Shown one piece after another: positions 17,148-25,534 of a stretch of 61,860 nt of DNA. Numbering within the stretch: position 1 is the first letter of the stretch; every line of letters starts with the position of its first letter. The notes below the pieces were generated by a model. It was not told the DNA's origin, did no database searches, and saw only the letters and a list, made by a program, of their open reading frames with translations. This DNA comes from Streptosporangium nondiastaticum (GTDB lineage Bacteria > Actinomycetota > Actinomycetes > Streptomycetales > Streptomycetaceae): positions 1 to 61,860 of the forward strand of contig NZ_PXWG01000031.1 in assembly GCF_003011965.1 (NCBI RefSeq), read 5' to 3'. A program made the translations under genes and the position numbers.

Positions 17148-17909
17148 TCACCACTCCAGCACCCAGGGTGTGCCCGTGGAGGCGAAGTGGCCGACGTTGA
17201 CGCATTCCGTCGCCCCGATCCGCATCCTGCGGGCGAGCGGCTGGTGGACGTGGCCGAAGAGGGCGTAGCGGGGCGAGGTGGCGCGGATGGCGTCGAGGAG
17301 GGCTGCGCTGCCGCGCTCGAAGCGCCGGGCGACGGTGTCGTAGCAGAGTTCGGGCACGTCGGGCGGGATGTGCGAGCAGAGCACGTCGACGTGGCCGAGG
17401 GCCGCGACCTTGGCCGCGTACTCCTCCTCGGAGATCTCGTGGGGGGTGCGCATGGGCGAGGGGAGGCCGCCGCCGACGAAGCCGAAGACGAGACCGCCGA
17501 TCTCGGCGCGCTCGCCGTCGAGGACGGTCGTGCCCTCTTGCGCGAATTCCGGCCAGAGCCGGGGGATGTCGACATTTCCGTATGTGGCGTACGTGGGCGC
17601 GGGGAAAGCGGCGAAGAGCTCGGCGTACTGCTTGCGGACGGCGCCTTCGATCGCGGCGTCCCGGTCCATGCCGTGCCACAGGCTGCGGGCCAGCTCGCGG
17701 GCCTCGGCGAAGCGGCGGGCGGTGCGCAGCTCGACGATCCGGTCGGCCTTCTCCACACCGAAGAGCTCGGGGAAGATGCCGCGCGAGTGGTCCGCGTAGT
17801 CGAGGAAGAGGACCAGGTCGCCCAGGCAGACCAGGGCGTCGGCGCCGTCGCCCGCCCGTGCGAGAGCCGTGCTGTTGCCGTGCACGTCGCTGACCACGTG
17901 AACCCTCAT
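17148..17909 (-). CDS. Calcineurin-like metallophosphoesterase
   Basis: 253 residues. The five dimetal-site motifs are in order: SDVHGN at the N-terminus, CLGDLV, TYGNVD, CSHIPPD and FGHVHQP. The enzyme hydrolyses phosphomono- or diesters; similar small cytoplasmic members act on nucleotides or cyclic nucleotides, so the substrate cannot be specified. The gene starts with ATG and lies upstream of the SRPBCC gene with a 67-base gap. A 291-base spacer separates it from the divergent acyl-CoA synthetase gene. Confidence 0.83.
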   Translation of the reverse strand: MRVHVVSDVHGNSTALARAGDGADALVCLGDLVLFLDYADHSRGIFPELFGVEKADRIVELRTARRFAEARELARSLWHGMDRDAAIEGAVRKQYAELFAAFPAPTYATYGNVDIPRLWPEFAQEGTTVLDGERAEIGGLVFGFVGGGLPSPMRTPHEISEEEYAAKVAALGHVDVLCSHIPPDVPELCYDTVARRFERGSAALLDAIRATSPRYALFGHVHQPLARRMRIGATECVNVGHFASTGTPWVLEW

Positions 17910-17971
17910 AGCGCCTCCATACCGATCACCCTAGGCGCTGCGGCCGGGCCTCCGGAAGGGCTGCGACCTGC

Positions 17972-18099
17972 GGTTACTCCCGTGGTTACTTCCGGGTCAC
18001 CAAACGGAGGGGCTAGGGTGCGGGAAGCAGTACCGGGGCATGTGACGCAGAGAACATCTGGGCGCAGCCCCCTATTCGAAAGCCGTACTGGTGGGTAAC
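17972..18099. promoter_or_regulatory. Candidate operator region upstream of the acyl-CoA synthetase gene
   Basis: A 12-base-period direct repeat, GGTTACTCCCG (17972-17982) and GGTTACTTCCG (17984-17994), is followed about 90 bases later by TACTGGTGGGTAAC (18086-18099), a TAC-N6-GTA partial palindrome. All three share a GTTAC/GTAAC core. They sit in the upstream region of the acyl-CoA synthetase gene and could bind a fatty-acid-responsive repressor. This is inferred from repetition only. Confidence 0.3.
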
Positions 18100-18200
18100 G
18101 TCCGGGCAGTCCACTACCCCCCTTGCCTGATCATGGACCGCAGCCGAGCAGCGCCCCTCGAAGACGCGGCGGCGCCGGCGCCCGACGAGGAGCAGCAGTC

Positions 18201-19997
18201 TTGCGCGAGTTCAGCCTTCCGGCCCTCTATGAGGTCCCTGCGGACGGAAACCTGACGGATCTGATCCGCCGCAACGCCGCGCAGCGCCCCGACGTCGTCG
18301 TCATAGGCCGCAAGGCCGGAAACCGCTGGGAGGACGTCACCGCCGCCGCCTTCCTCGCCGAGGTCCGGACGGCCGCCAAGGGCCTGATCGCCTCCGGTGT
18401 GCGGCCGGGCGACCGGGTCGCGCTGATGTCCCGCACCCGCTACGAGTGGACGCTGCTGGACTTCGCGATCTGGAGCGCCGGCGGCGTCACCGTTCCGGTG
18501 TACGAGACCAGCTCGGCCGAGCAGATCCAGTGGATCCTCAGCGACTCCGGTGCGGTCGGCTGCATCGTCGAGACCGCGGACCACGAGGCGGCCGTCGAGT
18601 CCATCAAGGACCGGCTGCCCGAGCTCGCCCACGTCTGGCAGATCGAGGCCGGCGCGGTCGAGCGGCTGCGCGAGGCCGGTGCCGACGTCACGGACGAGGA
18701 GGTCGACGAGCGCAGCGCCCTGGCGAACGCCGACTCGCCCGCGACCATCGTCTACACCTCCGGCACCACGGGCCGCCCCAAGGGCTGCGTCCTCACCCAC
18801 CGCGCGTTCTTCGCCGAGTGCGGCAACGCCGTGGAGCGGCTCAAGCCGCTGTTCAACACGGGCGACTCGTCCGTCCTGCTCTTCCTCCCCACCGCCCACG
18901 TCTTCGGGCGCCTGGTGGAGATCTGCGCGATGCTCGCGCCGATCCGCCTGGGCTGCGTGCCCGACATCCGCAACCTGACGGACGAGCTCGCCTCCTTCCG
19001 CCCGACCCTGATCCTCGGCGTGCCCCGCGTCTTCGAGAAGGTCTACAACGGCGCCCGCGCCAAGGCCCAGGCCGACGGCAAGGGCAAGATCTTCGACAAG
19101 GCCGCGGACACCGCCATCGCCTACAGCCGCGCCCTGGACGCCCCGTCCGGGCCCGGCCTCGGCCTGCGCATCAAGCACGCCGTCTTCGACAAGCTCGTCT
19201 ACGGCAAGCTGCGGGCCGTCCTCGGCGGCCGGGCGACCCACGCCATCTCCGGCGGCGGGCCGCTGGGCGAGCGCCTGGGCCACTTCTACCGCGGCATCGG
19301 CTTCACGGTCCTGGAGGGCTACGGCCTGACCGAGTCCTGCGCCGCGACCACGTTCAACCCCTGGGACCGGCCGAAGATCGGCACGGTCGGGCAGCCGCTG
19401 CCCGGCTCGGTCGTGCGCATCGCCGACGACGGCGAGGTGCTGCTGCACGGCGAGCACCTCTTCCAGGGCTACTGGAACAACGAGACGGCCACCGAGGAGG
19501 CCATGTCGGACGCCTGGTTCCACACCGGCGACCTCGGCACCCTCGACGAGGACGGGTACCTCACGATCACCGGCCGCAAGAAGGAGATCATCGTCACCGC
19601 GGGCGGCAAGAACGTCGCCCCGGCCGTGATCGAGGACCGCATCCGGGCGCACGCCCTGATCGCCGAGTGCATGGTCGTCGGCGACGCCCGCCCCTTCGTC
19701 GGCGCGCTCGTCACCCTCGACGAGGACTTCCTGCCGCGCTGGCTCGCCGACCACGGCAAGCCGGCCGGGATGACGCCGGCCGAGCTGGCCGAGGATCCGG
19801 AGCTGCTGGCGGACGTGCAGAAGGCCGTCGACGACGGCAACGCCGCCGTGTCGAAGGCGGAGTCGGTGCGCAAGTTCCGCATCCTGCCCGCGCAGTTCAC
19901 GGAGGCGTCGGGGCACGTGACGCCGTCGCTGAAGCTCAAGCGGAACGTCGTGGCGAAGGACTTCGCCGACGAGATCGAGGCCATCTACCGCCCGTAG
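18201..19997 (+). CDS. Long-chain fatty-acid--CoA ligase (AMP-binding)
   Basis: 598 residues with TTG start at 18201, where GAGGAG lies ~8 bases upstream and the protein begins MREFSLPALYEVPADGN. The adenylation signature YTSGTTGRPKG is at the P-loop. GYGLTESCAATTFN is the A5 region, WFHTGDLGTLDEDGYLTITGRKKE covers A7-A8, and TPSLKLKRN holds the catalytic Lys of A10. It activates fatty acids to acyl-CoA via acyl-AMP. It resembles the FadD15/FAA1-type group with a long internal insertion. It stands alone, bounded by a strong terminator. Confidence 0.92.
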   Translation: MREFSLPALYEVPADGNLTDLIRRNAAQRPDVVVIGRKAGNRWEDVTAAAFLAEVRTAAKGLIASGVRPGDRVALMSRTRYEWTLLDFAIWSAGGVTVPVYETSSAEQIQWILSDSGAVGCIVETADHEAAVESIKDRLPELAHVWQIEAGAVERLREAGADVTDEEVDERSALANADSPATIVYTSGTTGRPKGCVLTHRAFFAECGNAVERLKPLFNTGDSSVLLFLPTAHVFGRLVEICAMLAPIRLGCVPDIRNLTDELASFRPTLILGVPRVFEKVYNGARAKAQADGKGKIFDKAADTAIAYSRALDAPSGPGLGLRIKHAVFDKLVYGKLRAVLGGRATHAISGGGPLGERLGHFYRGIGFTVLEGYGLTESCAATTFNPWDRPKIGTVGQPLPGSVVRIADDGEVLLHGEHLFQGYWNNETATEEAMSDAWFHTGDLGTLDEDGYLTITGRKKEIIVTAGGKNVAPAVIEDRIRAHALIAECMVVGDARPFVGALVTLDEDFLPRWLADHGKPAGMTPAELAEDPELLADVQKAVDDGNAAVSKAESVRKFRILPAQFTEASGHVTPSLKLKRNVVAKDFADEIEAIYRP

Positions 19998-20023
19998 CGG
20001 CCCGTCGCTCCCCGGTCTCAGCA

Positions 20024-20057
20024 GAACGGGCCGGATTCTTCCGAATCCGGCCCGTTC
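20024..20057. terminator. Bidirectional terminator between acyl-CoA ligase and glycosyltransferase
   Basis: Perfect 15-base arms (20024-20038 and 20043-20057) flank a TTCC loop in the 77-base gap between two convergent genes. Confidence 0.87.
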
Positions 20058-20074
20058 CGCGTTGAAGGGGATGC

Positions 20075-21217
20075 CTAGAGCAGCTCCTTGAGGCGCTCGG
20101 CCAGCAGGTCCCAGCGCCACTTCTCCTCCACCCACTGCCGGCCCCGCGCCCCCATGCGCGCGCGCAGCTCCGGGTCCCGCAGCAGCGTCACGATGCGGTC
20201 CGCGGCCTGGGCCGGCGAACCGCCCTTCACCACGTACCCCGTCTCGCCCTCCAGGACGGCGTCCGGCGCCCCGCCCGAGTCCCCCGCGACGACCGGCAGG
20301 CCCGTCGCCGACGCCTCCAGGTAGACGATGCCGAGCCCTTCGACGTCGAGGCCGCCGCGGCGCGTGCGGCAGGGCATGGCGAAGACGTCACCCGCCCCGT
20401 AGTGCGCGGGCAGTTCCTCCCACGGCACGGCGCCCGTGAAGCGGACGGCGCCGGCGACGCCCGTCTCCGCGGCCAGCTTCCGCAGGTCGTCCTCGTAGGG
20501 GCCGCCGCCGACGATCAGCAGCACCGCGTCCGGAACGGCCGCCAGGATCCGGGGCATGGCGAGGATCAGCGTGTCCTGGCCCTTGCGCGGCACCAGCCGC
20601 GAGACGCACACCACCACGGGCCGGTCCGCGAGGCCGAGCCGGGCGCGGACCTCGTCGCCGCCGGAGCCGGGGTGGAAGGTCTTCTCGTCCACGCCGGGCG
20701 GCAGTTGCACCATGCGGGCCGCCGCCTCGTCCGTCAGCGCGGACGCGATCCGCGAGCGGGTGTACTCCCCCAGGTAGGTGAGGGTGTCGGTGCCCTCGCC
20801 GATCCGCCGCAGCAGTTGCCGCGACGCGGGCAGCTGCGCCCAGCCCGCCTCGTGCCCGTGCGTCGTGCCGACCAGCCTGCGGGCGCCCGCCCGGCGCAGC
20901 GCCGGGGCCATGAGCCCGAGCGGGGCCGCGGCCCCGAACCACACCGAGGTGCAGCCGTGTTCGCGCAGCAGGTCCGCCGCCCGCCGGGTCACCCGCGGCG
21001 TCGGCAGCAGCATCGTGGTGCGGTCGCGGACGACCGGGAACGGCTGCTCGGCGTCGAAGCGCGCGGTGGCCTCCGCGCCCTCCTGGCCGCGCTTCCACGT
21101 GGAGGCGTAGACGACGATGCCCGACGGGTCCAGGCGCAGCGCCATGTTGTGCAGGAACGCCTGGATGCCGCCGGGGCGGGGCGGGAAGTCGTTGGTGACG
21201 ACGAGAGTCTTGTCCAT
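20075..21217 (-). CDS. GT4 glycosyltransferase, PimB-like mannosyltransferase
   Basis: 380 residues. ATG 21217 gives the N-terminus MDKTLVVTNDFPPRPGGIQA, typical of GDP-mannose-dependent phosphatidylinositol monomannoside mannosyltransferase (PimB'/Rv2188c). Other marks are TTHGHEAGW, a VVCVSRLVPRKGQDTL sugar-nucleotide segment, and VEGLGIVYLEASATGLPVVAG carrying the EX7E motif. It probably adds the second mannose to PI-mannosides on the cytoplasmic membrane face. A GT87-type membrane mannosyltransferase gene is divergent from it, consistent with lipoglycan synthesis. The acceptor is inferred from family resemblance. Confidence 0.85.
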   Translation of the reverse strand: MDKTLVVTNDFPPRPGGIQAFLHNMALRLDPSGIVVYASTWKRGQEGAEATARFDAEQPFPVVRDRTTMLLPTPRVTRRAADLLREHGCTSVWFGAAAPLGLMAPALRRAGARRLVGTTHGHEAGWAQLPASRQLLRRIGEGTDTLTYLGEYTRSRIASALTDEAAARMVQLPPGVDEKTFHPGSGGDEVRARLGLADRPVVVCVSRLVPRKGQDTLILAMPRILAAVPDAVLLIVGGGPYEDDLRKLAAETGVAGAVRFTGAVPWEELPAHYGAGDVFAMPCRTRRGGLDVEGLGIVYLEASATGLPVVAGDSGGAPDAVLEGETGYVVKGGSPAQAADRIVTLLRDPELRARMGARGRQWVEEKWRWDLLAERLKELL

Positions 21218-21364
21218 CGCCGTCCGACAGTACCGGGTGCGATCGGGGGCAGTCGGGGCCCCGTCCCGCCACGTCACGGCGTATGGACCGGCCGGGGCGG
21301 CATCATGCCTTGCAGTAGCGGCGCGCGTACAGCGTGTAGTGACCGTGAAGGGCGAGGTGGATGA

Positions 21365-22603
21365 ATGGCGGGCAGGGGTTTGCGGCTCTCGGTCGCGGTG
21401 TGGGCCGTCACCCGGGCCGTGCTGCTGATGTGCGTGCTGCGGGTGTGGGTGATGCCGGGGTCGGACGTCTCCGTCGACATCGAGGTGATCTACCAGGGCT
21501 GGTACGGGGTGCTGCGCACCGGCACCTTCCCCTACGACGACGTCACCTGGCAGTACCCGCCCGCCGCCGCCCTCGCCGTGCTCGCCCCCGGCCTGCTGCC
21601 GTTCCTCGACTACGCCCCCGCCTTCTTCGTCGTCTGCTTCCTCGCCGACGCGGCGGTCTACGCGCTGCTGCTGTACGCGGTGCGGGACGGGCGGCGCCCG
21701 GCCGCCGGAGTGTGGGCGTGGGTGGCCGGCGTCCCGCTGCTCGGCCCCATCGTCTACGCCCGCTACGACGTGATGGTGACGGCCGTCGCGGTCGCCGCCC
21801 TGCTGGCGGCCCGGCGCCGGGCCCGGCTCTCCGGCGCCCTCACGGCCTTCGGCGCGCTGCTGAAGGTGTGGCCGGTGCTGCTGCTGGTCGGCACGCCCCG
21901 GGGGACCCGCACACGGGCGGCGTGGGGCACGGCCGCGGCGACGGCAGCGGTGCTCGGGCTGCTGTTCGCGGCCGCGATGCCGGGGGCGCTGGCCTTCCTG
22001 ACCTTCCAGCGGGACCGGGGCACGGAGGTCGAGTCCCTCGGCTCGCTCGTCTTCCACCTCGGACGGCACGCCGGCTGGCACGGACACGCGCGGCTGCACT
22101 ACGGCTCCGTGGAGTTCCTCGGCCCGTACGTCCACACCATGAGCCGGCTCGCGCTCGTGCTGAGCGTGCTGGCGTTCGCCTGGCTGCTGCTGTGGCGCGT
22201 GCGGGCGCGGCGGTTCACGGCGTGCACGCCGTACGAGGCCGCGTTCGCGGCGGTGCTGCTGTTCACCACGACCAGCCGCGTGATCAGCCCCCAGTACGTG
22301 GTCTGGCTGCTCGGGCTCGCGGCCGTGTGCCTGACGATGGGCACGACGCGGCAGCGGCTGCCGATCGCCCTCGTCCTGCTGGCCGCGCCGCTGACCCAGC
22401 TGGAGTTCCCCATCTGGTTCTCCCACGTGGTCGCCAGCGACAAGCTGGGCGTGGCCACACTGACGCTGCGGAACGGATTGCTGGTCGTCGCGACGCTGAT
22501 CTCGTGCGCGCGTCTGTGGCGCGAGACGGTGTCCCTGCCGGGGGCGCCGGACACTCCGGACGACCCGCCGGCGGAGAAGGAACCGGCTCTCCTGGCCGGC
22601 TAG
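21365..22603 (+). CDS. GT87/DUF2029 polyprenyl-phosphate-mannose-dependent membrane glycosyltransferase
   Basis: 412 residues with about 9-10 membrane segments. After the first helix, the extracytoplasmic loop has DIEVIYQGWYG and TFPYDDVTWQYPPAAA; the acidic residues and YPP motif are typical of GT-C glycosyltransferases of the DUF2029 type. ATSRVISPQY-like sequence (TTTSRVISPQYVVW) near residue 300 is the other conserved family motif. These enzymes use polyprenyl-phosphate mannose on the outer membrane face. The gene is divergent from the PimB-like gene with a 147-base shared promoter region. Confidence 0.83.
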   Translation: MAGRGLRLSVAVWAVTRAVLLMCVLRVWVMPGSDVSVDIEVIYQGWYGVLRTGTFPYDDVTWQYPPAAALAVLAPGLLPFLDYAPAFFVVCFLADAAVYALLLYAVRDGRRPAAGVWAWVAGVPLLGPIVYARYDVMVTAVAVAALLAARRRARLSGALTAFGALLKVWPVLLLVGTPRGTRTRAAWGTAAATAAVLGLLFAAAMPGALAFLTFQRDRGTEVESLGSLVFHLGRHAGWHGHARLHYGSVEFLGPYVHTMSRLALVLSVLAFAWLLLWRVRARRFTACTPYEAAFAAVLLFTTTSRVISPQYVVWLLGLAAVCLTMGTTRQRLPIALVLLAAPLTQLEFPIWFSHVVASDKLGVATLTLRNGLLVVATLISCARLWRETVSLPGAPDTPDDPPAEKEPALLAG

Positions 22604-22654
22604 GGACCGAGGCCGGTCCGGCACCGGTGCCACTCCGTGGGGTGAGCGGAGTCC

Positions 22655-22701
22655 GGCACCGCCGGACACCGCCGCGGTGGCTGATCGCCGTCGCGGCGGA
22701 G
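22655..22701 (+). repeat. Intergenic dispersed repeat, copy 3
   Basis: It begins GGCACCGCCGGACACCGCCG and ends with CGCCGTCGCGGCGGAG. It lies 51 bases after the GT87 gene stop and faces copy 4 in inverted orientation ~80 bases away. Confidence 0.65.
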
Positions 22702-22781
22702 TTGAGAGGCGGAGCCTCTCGACCACGCGCTGCGAGGCGACGGGCCCCGTCCCCCAGGCCCCTTGCCGCAGGCAAGAAATA

Positions 22782-22828
22782 CCCGCCGCGACGGCGCGCA
22801 ACCCCCACCGGAGGTGACCGGCGGTGCC
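22782..22828 (-). repeat. Intergenic dispersed repeat, copy 4
   Basis: Read on the minus strand it begins GGCACCGCCGGTCACCTCCG and continues through GGTGGGGG to GCCGTCGCGGCGGG. With copy 3 it forms the inverted ends of a ~174-base block that fills the gap between two convergent genes. Confidence 0.7.
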
Positions 22829-22861
22829 GAAATCGGCTGAACCCCCGCGGAGCGGCACCGC

Positions 22862-24178
22862 TCAGCCCGTACCGAGCTGCCCCTCAACATACGCTCGCCA
22901 CCGCTCCGTGAACTCCGCCGGCGAGACGCCCAGGACATTGCGGAGGGCCGTCTCCACGGCCCCGTCCCGGCGGCCGTGGTCCCCCACCGCCCGGTAGAAC
23001 GCGACGAGTTTCTCCTCGCTCCACTGCTCAGCGATGAGGCGGCAGGCCAGCCACCCCTCCTCGTAGGCGCGGGCGAGCTTCCCCGCTTCTCCGGCGAAGC
23101 CGAAGTCGGGGTCGCCGGGGAGTTCCCGGGGGAGCCGGCCCGCCGCGGCGGCGCGGGCGAGCTCGGGCGCGGCCTGCCGCGCGGTGCGCCCCGTGCCGCG
23201 GTAGGCGGCCCAGTCGGCGAACCCCTCGGAGAGCCACAGCGGCGTGGCCTTCGTCGTCTTGGCGCGGGTGGCGACGTGCGCGGTCTCGTGGGTGAGGACG
23301 ATGCGCCGCCCGAACTCGCCGAGCACGCCGTACGCCTCGGGGTTGACGATGATGCGGTCCGCGGGCGCGGCGGCGCCCGTGCCGCCGGCCTCGCCGGTGG
23401 TCACGGCGGCGATCCCGCGGTAGTTGGAGACGGGCGAGTCGAGCAGGGCGGCCATCCGCTCCAGGGAGGCCGGCATCTCGACGACGACCCGCCCGGGCCA
23501 CTCCCGCGGCTTGGCGCGCCAGGCCGCGCCCACGGCGGGCACGGCCTTGTCGGCGAGGGCGGCGAGGGCGCGAAGCCGCTCGCGGTCCTGGCCGACGCCG
23601 AGGACGAGGCTGCGCTCGCCGCGGACGACGGTGACGGGGCCCTGCTGCCACAGCTGCCGGCCGCCCTGCGGGGCGGCCTCCGCGGCCACGTACCACCGTC
23701 CGCCGCGCTCGACGAGGGTGAGCCGGGTGCGGGTGGTGACGGGGACGCCGTCGTAGCCGGCCAGCCGGTACCGCAGCTCGGCCTCGGCGGCGACGCGCCG
23801 CCCGCCGCCCTCGCCCCGCTCGGGGGCGAAGCCGCCGGTGCGCACGAGCCGGTAGTCCCAGGAGGCGAAGGGCACGGCGGCGAGGTTGGCGAAGACGCGG
23901 CGCTGCTCGGCCCGGTAGGCCCCGGCCTCCGGGTCGACGGCGGCCAGGAAGGCGTTCTCGTCGTGGTCGCGGACGCCCGCGGCCCACCGGTCCAGGGTGC
24001 CCTGCAGGGCCCGGTCGCGGGCGCCCGTGCCGTCGGAGAGGGCGGAGCAGCCGGTGAGGCTCACGAGGAGGGCCTGGAGGGCCATCAGGAGGCATGCCGC
24101 CCGGCGGGCCGGCCCCCGGCCGCCCGCGCGCGTGCCCCCGCGTCCGCTCCTCCAGCACCGGCCCGTCACGTCCCGCAT
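22862..24178 (-). CDS. Putative gluzincin zinc-metalloprotease lipoprotein
   Basis: 438 residues. An Arg-rich N-terminus and hydrophobic core end in LTGC, a lipobox with Cys44, so it is probably a membrane-anchored lipoprotein. Residues 297-301 are HETAH (HExxH), and Glu318 in WLSEGFADW supplies the third zinc ligand of gluzincins. The ~230 residues in between are unlike known M1 domains. The peptidase is therefore likely active and extracytoplasmic, with unknown targets. The second half (GWLACRLIAEQWSEEKLVAFYR) resembles the C-terminal helical part of MA-clan peptidases. The NlpC/P60 gene lies upstream on the same strand, 41 bases away. Confidence 0.8.
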   Translation of the reverse strand: MRDVTGRCWRSGRGGTRAGGRGPARRAACLLMALQALLVSLTGCSALSDGTGARDRALQGTLDRWAAGVRDHDENAFLAAVDPEAGAYRAEQRRVFANLAAVPFASWDYRLVRTGGFAPERGEGGGRRVAAEAELRYRLAGYDGVPVTTRTRLTLVERGGRWYVAAEAAPQGGRQLWQQGPVTVVRGERSLVLGVGQDRERLRALAALADKAVPAVGAAWRAKPREWPGRVVVEMPASLERMAALLDSPVSNYRGIAAVTTGEAGGTGAAAPADRIIVNPEAYGVLGEFGRRIVLTHETAHVATRAKTTKATPLWLSEGFADWAAYRGTGRTARQAAPELARAAAAGRLPRELPGDPDFGFAGEAGKLARAYEEGWLACRLIAEQWSEEKLVAFYRAVGDHGRRDGAVETALRNVLGVSPAEFTERWRAYVEGQLGTG

Positions 24179-24219
24179 CGTACGAGCCGCGCGCCCCCCG
24201 GCGTGCGCTCAGGGCGCGC

Positions 24220-25290
24220 TCACGGCCGGGTCACGGACGAAATCGGCATCATGTTGGCCGGGTCGTAGCGCACGCGGGCGCCGGGGTAGGGCGCGTGGAT
24301 GACCTGCCCGTTGCCCACGTACATGCCGACGTGGCTGGCGTCGTCGCGGTAGATGACGAGGTCGCCGGGGCGGGCCTCGGACAGCGGGACGTGCCGGCCG
24401 GCGTAGCGCTGGGCCTGGGAGGTGCGCGGCAGGCCGACCCCGGCCCGCCCGTAGGCCCACTGCATGAGGCCGGAGCAGTCGAAGGCGCCCGGCCCGTTCG
24501 CGCCCCAGGCGTAGGGCGAGCCGACGGCGGAGCGGGCGGCCATGGCGGCCGCGGCGCCGCGGCCGGAGGCGGCGGTGAGGTCCTGCAGCCCGCCGAGGAC
24601 GCCGCCGCCCGCGTGGTCGAGCGTCCGGGTGCCGCCGGAGCGCGAGGCCCGCGCGTACGCCCGGCGGTCGGCCTCGGGCAGGGCGTTCAGCAGCCGGCGG
24701 GCGGTGGCGAGCTTGCTCTCGACCTCGCGCTTGTGGTGTTCGACGGCCTTGCGGGTCTGCTCCAGCTCGCCCAGCATGCGGGCGGCCTCGGTGCGCTCCT
24801 GGCGGAGGGCGCGCTGGGCGCCGAGGAGGGCCTTGAGCTGTTCGCCCTGGCGGTCGGAGACGCGGTCGAGGGTGGCGGCGCGCTCCAGGTAGCCGTCGGG
24901 GTCGGAGGAGAGGAGCAGCTGGAGCGCGGGGTCGACGGCGCCGCTGCGGTACTGCGCGGCGGCGATCATGCCGAGGGCGGTGCGCATGTGGTTGACGCGT
25001 TCCTGGCCGCGGGCCACGCGGTCGGTGGCCTCGGCGACCTTGCGGCGGAGTGCCCCGGCGCGCTCGCCCGCTTCGTTGAACTTCTCGGTGGCCCGTTCGG
25101 CCTGCTCGTAGAGCCGGTCGACCTGTGACTTGACGGTGCCGCCGGACCGGTCGTCGCGGGCGGTGTCGCCGGGCCGGGCCACGGCCGGGGGCGCCATGGC
25201 GGCCGCCGCTGTGGCCACGGCGGCGGACAGGACGGTGACCCGGACGGTCTGGGTGAGACCGGACTGCGAAGAACGGCGATGGGACGCCAC
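24220..25290 (-). CDS. NlpC/P60 peptidoglycan endopeptidase, paralog A
   Basis: 356 residues. GTG 25290 is chosen because GGAG lies 11 bases upstream and the same MASHRR N-terminus is used by the next paralog. A signal peptide covers residues ~1-40. A long coiled coil (about 50-210) is followed by a C-terminal NlpC/P60 domain. This contains AFDCSGLMQWAY (catalytic Cys), SHVGMYVGNGQVIHAP (catalytic His plus a second polar site). It cleaves D-Glu-to-diaminopimelate-type stem-peptide bonds in the wall, as RipA/SwlA-type hydrolases do. The coiled coil is like those held by FtsEX regulators. Confidence 0.9.
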   Translation of the reverse strand: MASHRRSSQSGLTQTVRVTVLSAAVATAAAAMAPPAVARPGDTARDDRSGGTVKSQVDRLYEQAERATEKFNEAGERAGALRRKVAEATDRVARGQERVNHMRTALGMIAAAQYRSGAVDPALQLLLSSDPDGYLERAATLDRVSDRQGEQLKALLGAQRALRQERTEAARMLGELEQTRKAVEHHKREVESKLATARRLLNALPEADRRAYARASRSGGTRTLDHAGGGVLGGLQDLTAASGRGAAAAMAARSAVGSPYAWGANGPGAFDCSGLMQWAYGRAGVGLPRTSQAQRYAGRHVPLSEARPGDLVIYRDDASHVGMYVGNGQVIHAPYPGARVRYDPANMMPISSVTRP

Positions 25291-25423
25291 GGGCTGCTGC
25301 ACTCCCTTCGTTGCTGCTCTGTGGGCGCGGTCCGGGACGTGTCGTACCGCACGCCGGACAGTAGCGGCGTGCTCACCCCGCGTTCAAAGACCGCCGGGGG
25401 TGGGAATGGGACGGGAATGCGGA

Positions 25424-25457
25424 CGCCCCGCCGGAGACGCAGGTCACCGGCGGGGCG
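25424..25457 (-). terminator. Hairpin terminator between the two NlpC/P60 genes
   Basis: Arms CGCCCCGCCGG (25424-25434) and CCGGCGGGGCG (25447-25457) are perfectly complementary around a 12-base loop. It lies downstream of paralog B and upstream of paralog A, so the two tandem genes appear to have separate transcripts. Confidence 0.72.
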
Positions 25458-25534
25458 TGGAGTCAGCGCGGGCCACCGCGATTCGCCCGAACGGGCGGCG
25501 CGTCAGCCGTTCGGCCCAGTGGCGGGCCGGTCCG

